Positions 34,095 through 44,811 are shown, numbered from the stretch's first letter. The stretch: 64,000 bases of DNA from Choristoneura fumiferana (GCF_025370935.1 NC_133494.1:2036610-2100609), one strand, 5' to 3'. Notes: generated by a model from the letters alone, not told the origin. Numbers and translations are program-made.

Positions 34095-34540
34095 CGAACC
34101 TAACAGTACCTAGTGCCGAAAAGCGCAAATTACGCATGATTTTTATTATTTTCTCATAAAATACGTTTTAGGCTGTTCGATCTAATGCTCTGATTTCGCA
34201 GACTGAACAAATCAATTTTACGGCAAAATCTGAACTTCAGCGTTAGCCGTGACTGACGCTTTTTTCATTTTGTTAGATGAAGTGACGGACGTGACAAAGT
34301 GGTAGATTGACATGTGACAGCGTGACTGGAAAAAAATGTACGCCAGCCAGAATTTTTGTTCGTCCCTTTGAGGCTTTATTTTAGACTCGATGAATAAAAA
34401 AAAAACTTGATTTGTTCAAAGCGAATTTCAAAAGACCGGCCATGAACCAATGACTCTCCTAGAGTACTTAGTTATATAGTACTCATGCGCTGTTGTGCTA
34501 ATTTCTCATCAGATTACCTGCTTGTTTGTTTGCTTCCTTC
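34095..34540. other. Intergenic with LINE-tail remnant
   Basis: 34500-34555 (TTTCTCATCAGATTACCTGC) is an old LINE 3' remnant. The rest is unassigned. Confidence 0.35.
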
Positions 34541-34544
34541 TCAT

Positions 34545-34970
34545 AATAATAAAATTAAGTAATATTTTCCTAAGGATTTCGTATTTTAGGTATATTTTAT
34601 ACCTTAGGCTGCTATTTACTCTTAAACTACTAATAATTCTCAAGCAAACTTAGCCGTTATAGTTTTCCTTGAAAGTTTGATATACTTACTACCATCATGA
34701 ATTTTTCCAAATTTTTCCACCCACCGGTTTAGATTTTAGAGGGAGGGGGGACGCTCGATTTTCATTAAAATTTGCACTTTAAAGTTGAATATTTCACAAA
34801 CAAATCACTGAATCGAAAAATCGTCGTAGCAAACCCCTAATGGTTTTAAAAGACCTATCCAACGATACCCCACGCTATAGGGTTGGCTGAGAAAAAAAAA
34901 GACAGCCAGACAGACATGGCGAAACTATAAGGGTTACGTTTTTGCCATTTTGGCTCCGGAACCCTAAAAA
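34545..34970 (-). repeat. GGGTTCC-type repeat, internally shortened copy
   Basis: From TTTCCTAAGGATTTCGTATT through GCAAACCCCTAATGG to TTTTGGCTCCGGAACCCTAA. It lacks part of the (TGTC)n/TATGCCGACAAAATGG region. Confidence 0.7.
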
Positions 34971-34974
34971 TCAA

Positions 34975-36180
34975 TACACCTCCAAATACGATAAAAAACA
35001 TGTACATAGTAAAATCATTTTCAGTGCCTGTATATTTTATTGTAGCTAATTTCCAATAATGGCTTTTATGTAAACTAAAACTAAGTCTGAAAAATTGGTT
35101 TCTGATTTCGAAATTAAAATTAAGGAAGTATTTAAATTGTTACTCAATTATTAATCTTGACATATCCTTGACATTTATTCTTTATATACATTTCAATGTG
35201 TTTTCAGTCTGACGATCCTTTGAGGAGAACCAGTCTAATTTTAATTGTTTACATTCACATGACATGCTTAGAATTTATTTTTATATTATTACTAATCATA
35301 TCACCTTGACGATTTCAATACAAATTCTTATAACTGACATTTATGTAAATTATAATGTAATGATGTATTGATTGAATAAATAAACTAAACTAAACTAAAC
35401 TACCTATGTAAATGAAAGAAAGAAATATAAAGATAATATTTGTGTGAAATTCTTTATTTTGTATTTAAAGCAAGTTTTTTGCGAAACTCCTTCACATTTT
35501 TATTCAAATTGGGTATATTACATTTTTGCATCACTAACCGTAATCGATAAAAAGCACTGTCGGCATCCCAACACTAATTTATACCCACTCTTTATTCATC
35601 CAAGCTTTTATTTTACTACTCGTCTTATTTAAATCCATAATTTAAATGCAGATTAGACGTCGGGTACTTTCAAGGAATATTGCTATACAAAAAAAAGTAT
35701 AAATTGTTTCGATTGTTAGATTCATTTGAATAATTATTAAGGCGTTTTAACCTAAAGGTATTTTCATTAAAGAAAGGTGCTGAATAGTATTGAAGTTTAG
35801 ATTTAAGGTTAAATTGCATGAAAAAACATTTTTTCAACTCAAACGTAGCTGTTTCGCACGACATGGCCTCACTACTTGACGGAGGAGTAAGACAGATATT
35901 CCATTTATTTTTTTCACTTAAATATTCTTTCACACTTTTTAAAAAGAAAATTGTAATTCCTTTATTAATCTAAAAATGTATCGCTGATAAACGCAAACAG
36001 TATGAAATCTGTTACACACATAGTAACAATTGTGTATTGTATTCTGCTTCACTCGCATGGCACCTTCATAAAATCATGATCGTCAAAAAAGCTAAAACAC
36101 CTATCACGTATCTGCGATGGACAAGTTATAGCACGTCATGAGTGAACTGATTGACACTAAAGGAATACACCAAAATGCTA
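34975..36180. other. Intergenic, no gene recognised
   Basis: An AAACT/TAAAC microsatellite lies at 35379-35400. No exon found. Confidence 0.35.
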
Positions 36181-36187
36181 TTCATAC

Positions 36188-36343
36188 CGGTGGATACGGG
36201 CAGGGTTGCTGCAGCTTGCCCTGTTTCAACAACGCGGCGCCAAAAACTTGTCATTGTGTATGAGATCGCATACTCCGCAGTGCATCTCGACAAACCCGCG
36301 CAGGTACTCGTTGCTGAGGAACTCTTAGAAATAGAACTCTATT
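36188..36343 (-). pseudogene. Broken middle exon of a third DUF1091-like paralogue
   Basis: On the minus strand this matches the gene A middle exon (EFLSNEY, RGFVEMH, CDLIH, and NPCPYPP in another frame). It is broken in three visible ways: the acceptor TTGCAG has become TTGCAA; the codon after FYF is a TAA stop where gene A has Tyr; and length changes around the GAAMRQG block shift the frame before PCPYPP. The GT donor (GTATGA) survives. No matching first or last exon was seen nearby. It lies 4.4 kb past the 3' end of gene A on the same strand, as expected for a decayed tandem duplicate. Confidence 0.85.
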
Positions 36344-36429
36344 TGCAACAGACACAAGCAGCAAGTCACAGGCTAGGAAGGCCTCCTAAAACAATTTGTT
36401 AGCTACCATTACATTATGGCAGAGCTATC

Positions 36430-36726
36430 ATCCCAGCCTATATACGTCCACTGCTGGGCACAGGCCTCCTCTCAGAACAAGAGGGCTTGGGCTATCGTTC
36501 CCAAACGGGCCCAGTGCGGATTGGGAACTTCACACGCACCATTGAATTGCTTCGCAGGTTTGTGCAGATTTTCCTCACGATGTTTTCCTTCACCGCAAAG
36601 CTCGTGGTAAATTTCAAATGTAATTCCGCACATGAATTTGGAAAAACTCAGAGGTGCGAGCCGGGGTTTGAACCCACGACCCTCTGTTTGAGAGCGATAG
36701 GTCAAACCACTAGGCCACCACGGCTT
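36430..36726 (-). mobile_element. tRNA-derived SINE (CAGCAGTGGGACG family), full-length
   Basis: CATCCCAGCCTATATACGTC to GTCAAACCACTAGGCCACCA in reverse, with a one-base loss in the GTCCCACTG block and in GAGAGGCGA. No clear target duplication. It lies ~90 bases from the pseudo-exon at 36188-36343. Confidence 0.85.
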
Positions 36727-36871
36727 CACATTAGATTAGACGGAGAAAAGAATACATGCACGTACATGCAAGTATCGCCATACCTATTGCTTAGATGAAA
36801 GGCTCTAATGAAATGAATATCGGGATCTAAAAACGTTTTCGAAAGGGACAGTTAAAAACAAATTCCAAAAA

Positions 36872-37010
36872 TCACACACACACACGCACGCACGCACGAA
36901 CGCGTGCTCTATTATAGAGCAAAGTTCTCCGTTTGTCTGTACCTTGTCTGTCTGCCTTGTGTCTGTCTTGTCTTGTACCCGTCTGTACCGAAACTGTACC
37001 TTGTATGTGT
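36872..37010. repeat. (CA)n/(CG-CA)n microsatellite and CTTGTCTGT-rich tract
   Basis: CACACACACACGCACGCACG at 36874 onward, then irregular CTTGTCTGTCTG repeats to about 36975. Confidence 0.6.
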
Positions 37011-37099
37011 TATCGCCTGGAACTAATGTCTTAAGGTGTATATTTTATTATGCCGTTATGTGGCACAGAGATTAAAAGTCAATGCCTTTTTGTATTAAA

Positions 37100-37152
37100 A
37101 TGGCTACGGAACCCTATCTTGGCGTATCCGTCACGCTCTTAGCCGGTTTTTT
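37100..37152 (+). repeat. GGGTTCC-type repeat, 3' end only
   Basis: ATGGCTACGGAACCCTATCT to CGCTCTTAGCCGGTTTTTTT. Confidence 0.7.
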
Positions 37153-37154
37153 TG

Positions 37155-37620
37155 GTTATATTCAAAAAAATTATGCGCTGCAAATATTACAAGGAAACTA
37201 CCACTTGTTCATTATGAAATGACAAATTATGTCATTGTGTAAAATCAACGTATACGTTCAATAAATTATGCCTTTTATGATGCGAAATGAAACCAGTGAA
37301 TTCTGTGCCATGTAAATCATTATACCCCGATTCGTTTGAATGCTGAAGTTTTGTGCCGAGTGTTCGTCGGTTTGTCATTGGCTCTTAATATCCTGCCTAG
37401 CGACTAATTGTGGCAGGGCGGATATTGTCGAGGACTGAGCTCGATTGCTTTTGGCTTTACAACTGCGAATCTGCCCGTGGAAAGTTACAGATGGCACACA
37501 TTTACACAAACGTCACCTAAAAGTTTATTTAGATCGAAACCTAAATAGGAACCAAGAATGGGTTCCGGTTGCGGCTTCAGACACATAGGTACTAGTTTTG
37601 GACTGAAACTATAGTAATTA
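37155..37620. other. Intergenic, no gene recognised
   Basis: No feature recognised. Confidence 0.3.
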
Positions 37621-37625
37621 GTAGT

Positions 37626-37730
37626 GAGAGTTGCGGGCGACCGGTGGATGCAAGTGGCGAGTTGTCGTTAATTGTGGAGTTTTAAGCGCCTCCCCTATAT
37701 TCAGCAGTGGAAGGCTTCCGACTGATGGCT
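37626..37730 (+). mobile_element. RTE-clade LINE 3' tail
   Basis: GAGTTGCGGGCGACCGGTGG, AAGTGGCGAGTTGTCGTTAA, then a degraded GGCGCCTCCCC…CAGCAGTGGAAGGCTTCC end. Confidence 0.6.
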
Positions 37731-38269
37731 ACGTAGCATAACGTCTAAAATCAAATGTCATAAACTTGATACACATACGTCTAGAATGTCGAAAGCCTAA
37801 ATGGAATCCGTCGACATCAGGCGTGTGTTGCCTAATGCTGCTGAAAATATACGCAACTGATAAAATAATCTACTGCAGTGGTAAAATAAGCGAAAAAAAT
37901 AAACGCGAACATAAAACGCTTTATGAAAAATATTACTTATTCAGTGCTAAAACTAACTTATTCTAAACCTAAAACCTGATATTCACAAATATCTCCAAGA
38001 TCGCTACTATTGGCCGGGGTGCCCATAAGGCTTGTGACGATTTAATTTCTACGCTTTATCGCACACTAGAAAAAAGATTCGCTGGTCGTCTTTATAAATT
38101 TTCACAGTGCATTACCTTTCAGAGATAAAGCACCTACAGTGTCGGGAGCGCCAGAACATGGCGTAAATGGTCTATAACGAACGTGATTAAGACTTGGGCT
38201 ATAGGACATGTAACGTTACTCGTACAGTAGCTTGGCGTTTGCCCGTAGGGTCATTTAGGGCCGTCTTGA

Positions 38270-38427
38270 GTGACACTCTTTCCCGGCCCGGATAATACCG
38301 ACATGGAAATACCGGCCCTGTTTCTCGTGTACACGCCCATAGAAGCTCATGTCAGTTTCTATGGGCGTTAGTTTCTATAACAGGGTCGGTATTTCCATGT
38401 CGGTATTATATGGGCCGGGAGTGTCAC
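38270..38427. mobile_element. 158-bp near-perfect foldback element
   Basis: GTGACACTCTTTCCCGGCCC ... ACCGACATGGAAATACCGGC pairs with the right half (GGTCGGTATTTCCATGTCGG ... GGGCCGGGAGTGTCAC); the loop is near 38341. CGTCTTG is directly repeated at both sides (38262-38268, 38432-38438). Confidence 0.8.
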
Positions 38428-38511
38428 CCGGCGTCTTGGGCCATGCGGGGGCCCTGGGACACAAGAACTGGAGGCCCTTTTGGAAAGTAAAGAAAGTTCA
38501 CTTCAACACTT

Positions 38512-38635
38512 CATCCCAGCCTAAATACGTCCCACTGCCAGGCACAGGCCTCCTCTCAGAACAAGAGGGCTTGGGCCATAGTTCCCACGCGGGCCCAGTG
38601 CGGATTGGGAACTTCGCACGCACCATTGAATCGCT
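38512..38635 (-). mobile_element. SINE fragment (CAGCAGTGGGACG family)
   Basis: CATCCCAGCCTAAATACGTC to ACGCACCATTGAATCGCTT; the tRNA half is missing and the sequence switches directly to a Helitron-like fragment. Confidence 0.75.
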
Positions 38636-38636
38636 T

Positions 38637-38735
38637 ACTAGCCACTTTCCCGCGACTTCGTTTGCGAATTCGTTTATCGCTATCCCGCGGGAACTTGGTA
38701 ATTTTTCGGGATAAAAACTATCCTATGTCCTTATG
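38637..38735 (-). mobile_element. Helitron-like fragment joined to the SINE
   Basis: CTAGCCACTTTCCCGCGACT, CCCGCGGGAACTTGGTAATT and GGGATAAAAACTATCCTATG. The junction with the SINE is abrupt at 38635/38637; CTAG at the border fits a Helitron 3' end. Confidence 0.6.
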
Positions 38736-38739
38736 TGCT

Positions 38740-39385
38740 CCACAGAAAACCATCGTTGCTGCACACATAACACGTGGCAACATGCGGAGGCCCTTTTTGG
38801 TGTCCTGTAGTGTCACCACGTAAGTAACTTAGTTTTATTGTTAGTTTTAGTGTTTTAATCTTATTACTATAAGGTGGTGGTACACATATTGAAGGAACCA
38901 AAATAAATCTTTCTCTTTCTTTAAAAGTCTAGGAAAATTGGTGTCAAGTGTCCCGCCGCCGCCCCTGCCGATTGCCAGAACCCTGGACAGACCTTTATAC
39001 GCCAGCGACTCTCCTGGCGTAGGCCTCTCTGGTCTAATCCATTCATCCGCCAACCTTTTAACATTCGATCGATCTGCCTGGTCTGCCGACTGGCAGTCCC
39101 AGGAATGCTCGGCCAGTAAACTTGAGGGGAACCCGTTCGCCCGGCTACCTGGCCAAAACCTTGATTGGTGATACATTTTAAGGGTTCCGTAGCCAAAGGA
39201 TAAAAACGGAAACTTACGAGTATGCGTGATCATACATGAAGATATACGCATCAACGCGAGAACCTCCTCCGTTTTTTTTCGTACGTTAAAAAGGGATTAG
39301 TCGTCGGCCGAATTTCAACCGGGATAGTGGTTGGACGGTCGGTACCTCCGAGTTGGAAAACGGTGTTAAATACTCGTGCTGCGTC
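38740..39385. other. Intergenic; GC-rich block of unknown origin
   Basis: 38940-39175 is GC-richer and open in two frames (for example starting MVSSVPPPPLPIARTLDRPL), with no recognisable motif. 39178-39215 is a remnant of the GGGTTCC repeat start (AAGGGTTCCGTAGCCAAAGG). Confidence 0.3.
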
Positions 39386-39388
39386 ATC

Positions 39389-39690
39389 GGTGTGTGTGAA
39401 CGTACCTTTACAGAGCGATGTTGTTAGTGTTGTGTGCTACCCTACATTTGACAGTTGTATAATGATGATGAAAACGCGGTAGTTGTGTGCCGGTGTCAGT
39501 TTCGTCGGGTAGTCGCGCAAGCAGAGCAGCGGCGCGCAGTGCGCGTGTTGCAGCAGCCGCTGAGTCGCGTTGCTCGAAGACGAAGGGCTACGGATTAGCC
39601 CGAAACATGTCGAGCTAAACTCGATTTAAGACGTGAGTTATCCGGGTCATTATATTTAATATGAGTGAATCTCACGGTAGTTTCATGTTC
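39389..39690 (+). repeat. GCCCGAAACATGT repeat, copy 2
   Basis: Same blocks as 20114-20409. The core is better preserved here: GGGCTACGGATTAGCCC hairpin directly followed by GAAACATGTCGAGC, then CTAAACTCGATTTAAGACGT and TGAATCTCACGGTAGTTTCA. Confidence 0.7.
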
Positions 39691-39975
39691 GTTAAAAAGG
39701 GAATTTATAAATTGTCTGTATTGCAATTATAATGTGGGAAAACACGTTTTAATAATAATATTTTTTATTTTAGACCAACTCTGATCATTCAGTTAGTAAT
39801 ACAGTTGAAAAAACTTATGCTAGTGTTAGTTAAGACATCCAGAAGGACAACTACAAAACAAAACATCACTAACACAACATTTAGGTATTGCGTCGCACGT
39901 GAAGTTGACAACAGTGGTAGTGGTTCATGTACGGGCAATCTAGTCTGTTTTATTCCAGGTGTGAAAATTAGTTTA

Positions 39976-40054
39976 CATGTCATGAATAGGACAGATCTTT
40001 GTATGTCATGTTTCAGACTTACCCATACTTACCGATCTATAAAGGTAGCAGAAA
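39976..40054 (-). mobile_element. Fragment of the 12.7-kb MITE
   Basis: ACAGATCTTTGTATGTCATG, TTTCAGACTTACCCATACTT and ACCGATC match one arm of 12701-13143. Confidence 0.6.
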
Positions 40055-40201
40055 CGGTATAGCAACTGCCAAAGCGGGAAAGTACGAGTACAGTGGTTTT
40101 GGCGCCGAACATAATTTTTGTACCTTTCGGTGGCGAGACCCTTTGGTCTGTGGGGCCCTGGCGCTCTGAGTATTTTCAAAGACTTATCAAAGAGACTCAG
40201 A

Positions 40202-40530
40202 AGTCAAAATACCACAAACGGGACTTATCACGCTATTATTACACAAGTAATATTTACCTCGACGTTTCGGCAACGTTACAGTTGCCGTGGTCACGAGTAG
40301 ACTGAAGTGTGAGGTGTCAAGGGTGACTAATAAAAGTGACCAAGTGCGGGTAGTTCGTGATACGAGTGCCGGCACTATTAGTGATCAAGTGTGGGTAGGC
40401 GCTAGGCAGACTTGACACCCCACACTTCAGTCTACTCGTGACCACGGCAACTGTAACGTTGCCGAAACGTCGAGGTAAATATTACTTGTGTAATAATAGC
40501 GTGATAAGTCCCGTTTGTGGTATTTTGACT
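40202..40530. mobile_element. CGAAACGT foldback element, full copy
   Basis: Inverted arms of ~119 bases: AGTCAAAATACCACAAACGG at the left, CCGTTTGTGGTATTTTGACT at the right. They include CACGGCAACTGTAACGTTGC followed by CGAAACGTCGAGG on the right. The loop of ~90 bases has a short tandem TGACCAAGTG[CT]GGGTAG. Relatives at 29592-30090 and 61811-61924. Confidence 0.8.
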
Positions 40531-40764
40531 ATGAGTGAGAATCACGAAAGTTTAAAATGTTAGACTCAGACATACCACAGAAGACTAAAGAGCTGACAGC
40601 TTCTTCGCTCAACGCATTAGCCTTACGATCCAGCGAGGAAATATGCTGCCAGCGTCTTCGGTACCATACCGCAGGGACAATTTTTAGAATCACTGTAGTT
40701 TTACTTTCTTTAATACTAATCTATTTTTAATTTAGGGAACAAAGTGTTATTGTTTTACAAAATT

Positions 40765-40971
40765 TTAGTTATGGAAGAAGTTGTGCACAGCACTCTTTTT
40801 ATCCTTCCGACCTGGTCTGATCAGCTTCTCTTTGAGCTCCATGTCGATGTGGCCGCAGAGCACGTAATCTTGGCCACGGGTCGCGTTCGCGTAGATGCGT
40901 CCCTTCGTGAACGGGAATCCGGGGGGGATAGCCACCGACGGGATGGACATGTTGTACATATGATAGTCGCC
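40765..40971 (-). CDS. Gene A, terminal coding exon with stop codon
   Basis: This exon of 68 codons plus TAA follows an ATCCGCAG acceptor on the minus strand. It starts GDYHMYNMSIP, continues IPPGFPFTKGRIYAN, then a third conserved cysteine in LCGHIDMELKEKL, and ends in a basic tail (PGRKDKKS) closing HNFFHN. Joined to the two upstream exons it gives a 173-residue mature-type protein, as expected for this family once a signal peptide of ~20 residues is added. The first half is nearly identical to gene B (PPGFPFTKGRI); the C-terminal tail is 12 residues longer. No clear AATAAA lies just downstream on the minus strand; weak ATTAAA-like sites occur near 40720-40735. A foldback element (40202-40530) lies beyond the 3' end. 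Confidence 0.87.
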   Translation of the reverse strand, partial: GDYHMYNMSIPSVAIPPGFPFTKGRIYANATRGQDYVLCGHIDMELKEKLIRPGRKDKKSAVHNFFHN

Positions 40972-41039
40972 CTGCGGATCACAAGAGAGTCTTATCTTCA
41001 TCATTATCATTGATCTTATTGACGTTTACATTGACATTG

Positions 41040-41465
41040 ACATTGTGAACCTTCATTGACATCTATGTACTACGTATACTCGTAGACTGAATGTTTCTTA
41101 CATCAAAACGGCGCACAAAGTTAGTTCATAGCACGGTTTTGTGAACGTTCAATGTAGTTCGTTGAATTCCGTGACAGGGGTTATGTCAAGGCAATATAGC
41201 GCATGGTATGATGGTACCTACGAGAACTCTGAAAAATTCTGAAATGTGTGCCCACCTCAACCCGCGACCCTCTGCTTGAGAAGCCAAATTACTATAACTT
41301 AATATAGAATTTGTCTAAGCTAAATCAATTCATTATGACTAGACTAGAAGGAGCAAATGCTACAATAATCGCCCGAGTTTAACGGGGATTTAGTTGTACT
41401 ATTATCTTATCCTACTGTTATTGTAAATGTAAAAGTTTGTGAGTGGGTGTGTGCGTGCGTCTGTG
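41040..41465. other. Intron or intergenic, no further exon seen
   Basis: Lies in the gene A intron between 40972 and 43231. A short SINE-like piece (ACCCGCGACCCTCTGCTTGA) at 41260-41282. Confidence 0.4.
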
Positions 41466-41467
41466 TT

Positions 41468-41717
41468 GACGACCAAGGATGGCCAAGTGGTTAGAGAACC
41501 TGACTATGAAGGTCGAGGTCCCGGATGCCATCCCCGGCCGGGCCAGATATTTGTATGAATAATACGAATGTTTGTTCTCGGGTCTTGGATGTTTAATATA
41601 TATTTAAGTTTGTATTTATCTATAAATACAAATATGTTTATTCGTTTTGCTTAGTATCCATAGAACAAGCTGTGCTTAGATTGGGACTATGTCAATCAGT
41701 ATCAAGTGTCCCATGAT
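41468..41717 (+). mobile_element. tRNA-derived SINE (AGATATTTGTATGAATAAT family)
   Basis: GATGGCCAAGTGGTTAGAGA (A-box side), a degraded B-box side (GGTCCCGGATGCCATCCCCG), GGGCCAGATATTTGTATGAA, a TTCTCGGGTCTTGGATGTTT block and a CAATCAGTATCAAGTGTCCC end. In gene A intron 2. Second copy at 57672. Confidence 0.8.
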
Positions 41718-42221
41718 AAAAAAGTTTATGTTTGTTTCTTTTTTACTGGACCAATTTGGATAAACTTTGTAGGTATGTAAATAGCTGGACGGACACCATA
41801 ACACATCATAATCTCAAGATTCTCAAGCTCAGACGTATTCCACCATCACTAGCCACCTCGTTGTTTTGAGATATTTGAGAATCATAGGCGGCTAGGCAGG
41901 CCGTGGCGAAGATTGCGAGATAACCTGGACGCGGAACTGAGTAAGTGGCCAAATATAGCTCTGGATAGGGGATAGGAAGATGTGGAGTGGAAGTCAAGAG
42001 GAGAGGTCTTTGCCCAGCAGTAGGAAACAGTTATGGGCTAAAGCAAAAAGGCTGACTTCCGCGATAGCTTCGGTATAGCGACACATAAGCTACTTTGTAT
42101 CCTGATACTCGTATTATCGTGGGATCATTTGCCAGCTGTTCGATAAAAAAAAGTAAAATATGTAAATTAAGTCTAAGTAGAAACATGAAATTTCAGGTTA
42201 TACAATATTATTGGGAATGAG

Positions 42222-42362
42222 ACTAAAGGGGCTGCTTTACCACCCATTGATTAATTTCATTTGCCGGATAAATGTGATGCTGTCTCCGTCTAAACAATCA
42301 GAGACGGCATCACATTTATCCATCAAATAAATTTAATCAATGGATAGTGAAACAGAGGCTAA
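42222..42362. mobile_element. Short palindromic MITE, copy 2
   Basis: GACTAAAGGGGCTGCTTTAC ... TAAATGTGATGCTGTCTCCG pairs with AGAGACGGCATCACATTTAT ... GATAGTGAAACAGAGGCTAA. Same family as 4339-4483. In gene A intron 2. Confidence 0.7.
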
Positions 42363-42774
42363 ATTATTTTGACAAAAATTTCGGGATTTCAATTCGACTG
42401 CCAGATGTAACGGTTTACGCGAGAGAAACCACGGGTAAAGGCTTTTTTACAAGCTTTTATTTAGTTTCACCGATCCCGTTGTCTGTCTGTCTGACTGTCT
42501 GTAATCAAATCTTGCAAGTTATATTCGACCAACATTCAATAATTGAAATGACTTGAAATTTGGTATACTTATGTAAATTGCGTGACAATACAATAATTTG
42601 GTAGTGACATCCGGTAGACCAGTCAAGATCGTCTCCACAGACGGAACTCTTCAACAGTTAATGGCATCGGCTTGAAATTTGGTATGCAATTGTAGTTTGG
42701 ATGACAATACAAGTACAGTCAACAAAACGTACAGTCAGCAAAAAAAAAACTTATATTAAAAAATATTTTTTACA

Positions 42775-43195
42775 AAAAACTTATTTATGTAATAGCAGAC
42801 AAACGAGCAGACGATTCACCTGATTTTAAATGATTAACGACGCCCATAGACATCCACAGCACTATCAGGACTGCAGATGTTGCCGGCCTTGCAAGAAATG
42901 GTACACTCGCTTTTTGAAGGTAGCCATATCGGAGTGAGTTGGAAAAACTTCGGCCGCCAAACTGTTCCATAAATGACAGGTGCGAGGTAAAAAGGAACGC
43001 TTAAACTACACGGAGGATGACCGCCACCCATCAAGGTGATGTTGATGGAAGCTACTTTTATTCCGAGTAGTGCGGTGATGGAATTAAGCAGCCGGAATCA
43101 GCCCGAAGAGTTCATCGGAGCACTCCCCGTTGTAGACCCTACAGAAAACGCAAAGAGAGCTAACTTCTCTGGGGAGAGCTAGAGGGTCAAGTCAG
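42775..43195 (-). mobile_element. LINE 3' UTR (CR1/Jockey type), truncated, next to gene A middle exon
   Basis: Minus-strand end GTTTGTCTGCTATTACATAA, upstream TGTTGCCGGCCTTGCAAG (plus-strand reading) and GGAGCACTCCCCGTTGTAGA. The conserved AACGAGCAGACGATTCACCTG block identifies it as a lepidopteran LINE tail. It ends about 40 bases from the exon donor. Confidence 0.6.
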
Positions 43196-43231
43196 AGAGC
43201 AGGCTGCAGTATATATTAATGTTGTCCTTAC

Positions 43232-43384
43232 CGGTGGATACGGGCAGGGTTGCCGCAGCTTCCCCTGTCTCATCGCGGCCCCAAAAAACTTGTCCTTGTG
43301 AATGAGATCGCATAAGCTGAAGTGCATCTCCACAAACCCGCGCCGGTACTCGTTGCTCAGAAACTCATAGAAATAGAAGTCCAC
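43232..43384 (-). CDS. Gene A, middle coding exon
   Basis: This 153-base, 51-codon exon lies between a TTGTAG acceptor and a GTAAGG donor on the minus strand, phase 0 at both ends. It starts VDFYFYEFLSNEYRRGFVEM, carries the conserved CDLIH and ends PCPYPP. The two cysteines (in CDLIH and PCPYPP) are shared with gene B and probably form disulfides in a secreted protein. The CPYP block just before a tyrosine-rich strand matches the layout I remember for DUF1091 proteins. The reading frame is intact, unlike the related pseudo-exons at 36188 and 55274. The exon is about 2.2 kb from its neighbours on each side; those introns hold a Helitron-like fragment, a (CT)n tract and a tRNA-derived SINE. 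A LINE 3' remnant starts within 40 bases of the donor. Confidence 0.87.
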
Positions 43385-43451
43385 CTACAACACACGCTAA
43401 GCAGTGAGTTAATTTTGAATCGACCAAAAAGAGGCCGACCAAAAGGGCCGG

Positions 43452-43462
<11 letters not shown>

Positions 43463-43513
<51 letters not shown>

Positions 43514-43530
43514 TATCTCTCTCTCTCTCT
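43463..43530 (+). repeat. (CT)n microsatellite
   Basis: CCTCTCTCTCTCTCTCTCTC with two interrupting CTATCT units, preceded by a nine-base C-run. In gene A intron 1. Confidence 0.9.
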
Positions 43531-43897
43531 GAAGGAGGAGTTGGCCGTTAGCTCTGAAATTTTTTCCCTATCTTGAGCCATCCGGAACAGTTGCTCTGCA
43601 CTGCTGATCCTATCCTATGACAGATAGATAGATACTATATACTACTAGTAAAGAAAATTTATTTGATTATTATTATTACTTTATGTTATTTATTTATTTT
43701 TTATTTTATTTACTTTTAAAGCAAGTAAGTAGTTTTTAATTGTTTTTACATAATATTACATTTTTCGTTATCCAACCTACTCAGAAAATTTCACAAGAAT
43801 CTGTTGAGTAATAAAGCTACAGGACAGACATACGAAAGCACGCGCACTTGTCCATGCTGATCGGATTAAGTATAATGAACACCGATTATTATATTAT

Positions 43898-44343
43898 ACT
43901 AGCGTTTAGCTACTACTTCGCACGCGTAAATCATAAAGATACAATAGTTGAATTAAAATTCCGGGATTTTATTAAATTCTCGTGGGAATTCCCTAAAGTT
44001 ACATCGCGGGTTTCATTGACGTTAAATTAAAACACCTTTGCCAATTTTCATGACTCTAAGCCCAGCGGTTGTTATTTCGAGATTTTATCCCTATCCCGTG
44101 GGAACATCGGGATAAAAAGTAGCCTATGTGTTATTCCAGACGTCCATCTACCTACATTCATGACTAAGCCCAGCGGTTGTTATTAAGAGATTTTGTCCCT
44201 ATGTTTTAATCCAGGTTACATACTAACTTTTTGCCAAATTTCATTCAAATCCTTCCCGCCGTTTCAGCGTGAAGAAGTAACAAACATACTCACTCACTCA
44301 CAAACCCACTCACAAACTGTCACATTTATAATATTAGTAGGAT
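43898..44343 (-). mobile_element. Helitron-like non-autonomous element, long variant
   Basis: From ACTAGCGTTTAGCTACTACT to TTTATAATATTAGTAGGATT in reverse. It includes two direct copies of TTCATGACT[CT]TAAGCCCAGCGG-like sequence (44048, 44159), so the body is partly duplicated. In gene A intron 1. Confidence 0.6.
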
Positions 44344-44664
44344 TATAATTATTATATTATTTGTATTATATTCAGTTCAGTACAAATAGAAAATCGTCCA
44401 CATGAATTTATTATTTTGAATTCGGATCAAAGATACTAAGTTCAACATTTTTGTCAAAATTTAATTGTGCTGAAAACACAAACACTTCAGAAACATTTAG
44501 GACCAAACTTCTTATCATTGTAAATTAATTAAACCCGAACGGAATTTCGTATCTTAAATTAATAGCAAATTTAAATACGCATTAGGCAACATAGTCCAAA
44601 ACAATCAAAACTTTACATGTAGGCTCAAACCGATTGATTTCAAATAGAGTTCAGAATGACTACG

Positions 44665-44800
44665 ACCGGGAGCCGGTCGCTTGCCACTCAAGGGTTTTTG
44701 ACAGGCTGCCGGGAGCCGGTGGTTTGCCACTCAAGGGTTTTTGACAAACAAGGGTATGCCGGGACCCGGACGCTTGCCACTCCAGGGGAACTATGCCAAC
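44665..44800. repeat. Three-unit ~45-base tandem repeat
   Basis: GGGAGCCGGTCGCTTGCCAC, GGGAGCCGGTGGTTTGCCAC and GGGACCCGGACGCTTGCCAC, spaced 43-50 bases, each followed by TC[AC]AGGG. GC-rich within AT-rich surroundings. Confidence 0.75.
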
Positions 44801-44811
44801 AAAATGGTTTT

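Noticed and set aside
36872..36905. CRISPR-like short repeats
   Set aside because: It is a CA/CG microsatellite in eukaryotic DNA with no spacers.
40425..40480. Definite hammerhead ribozyme
   Set aside because: The hairpin plus GAAAC is there, but the CUGANGA strand is not, so it is listed only as a speculative relationship.
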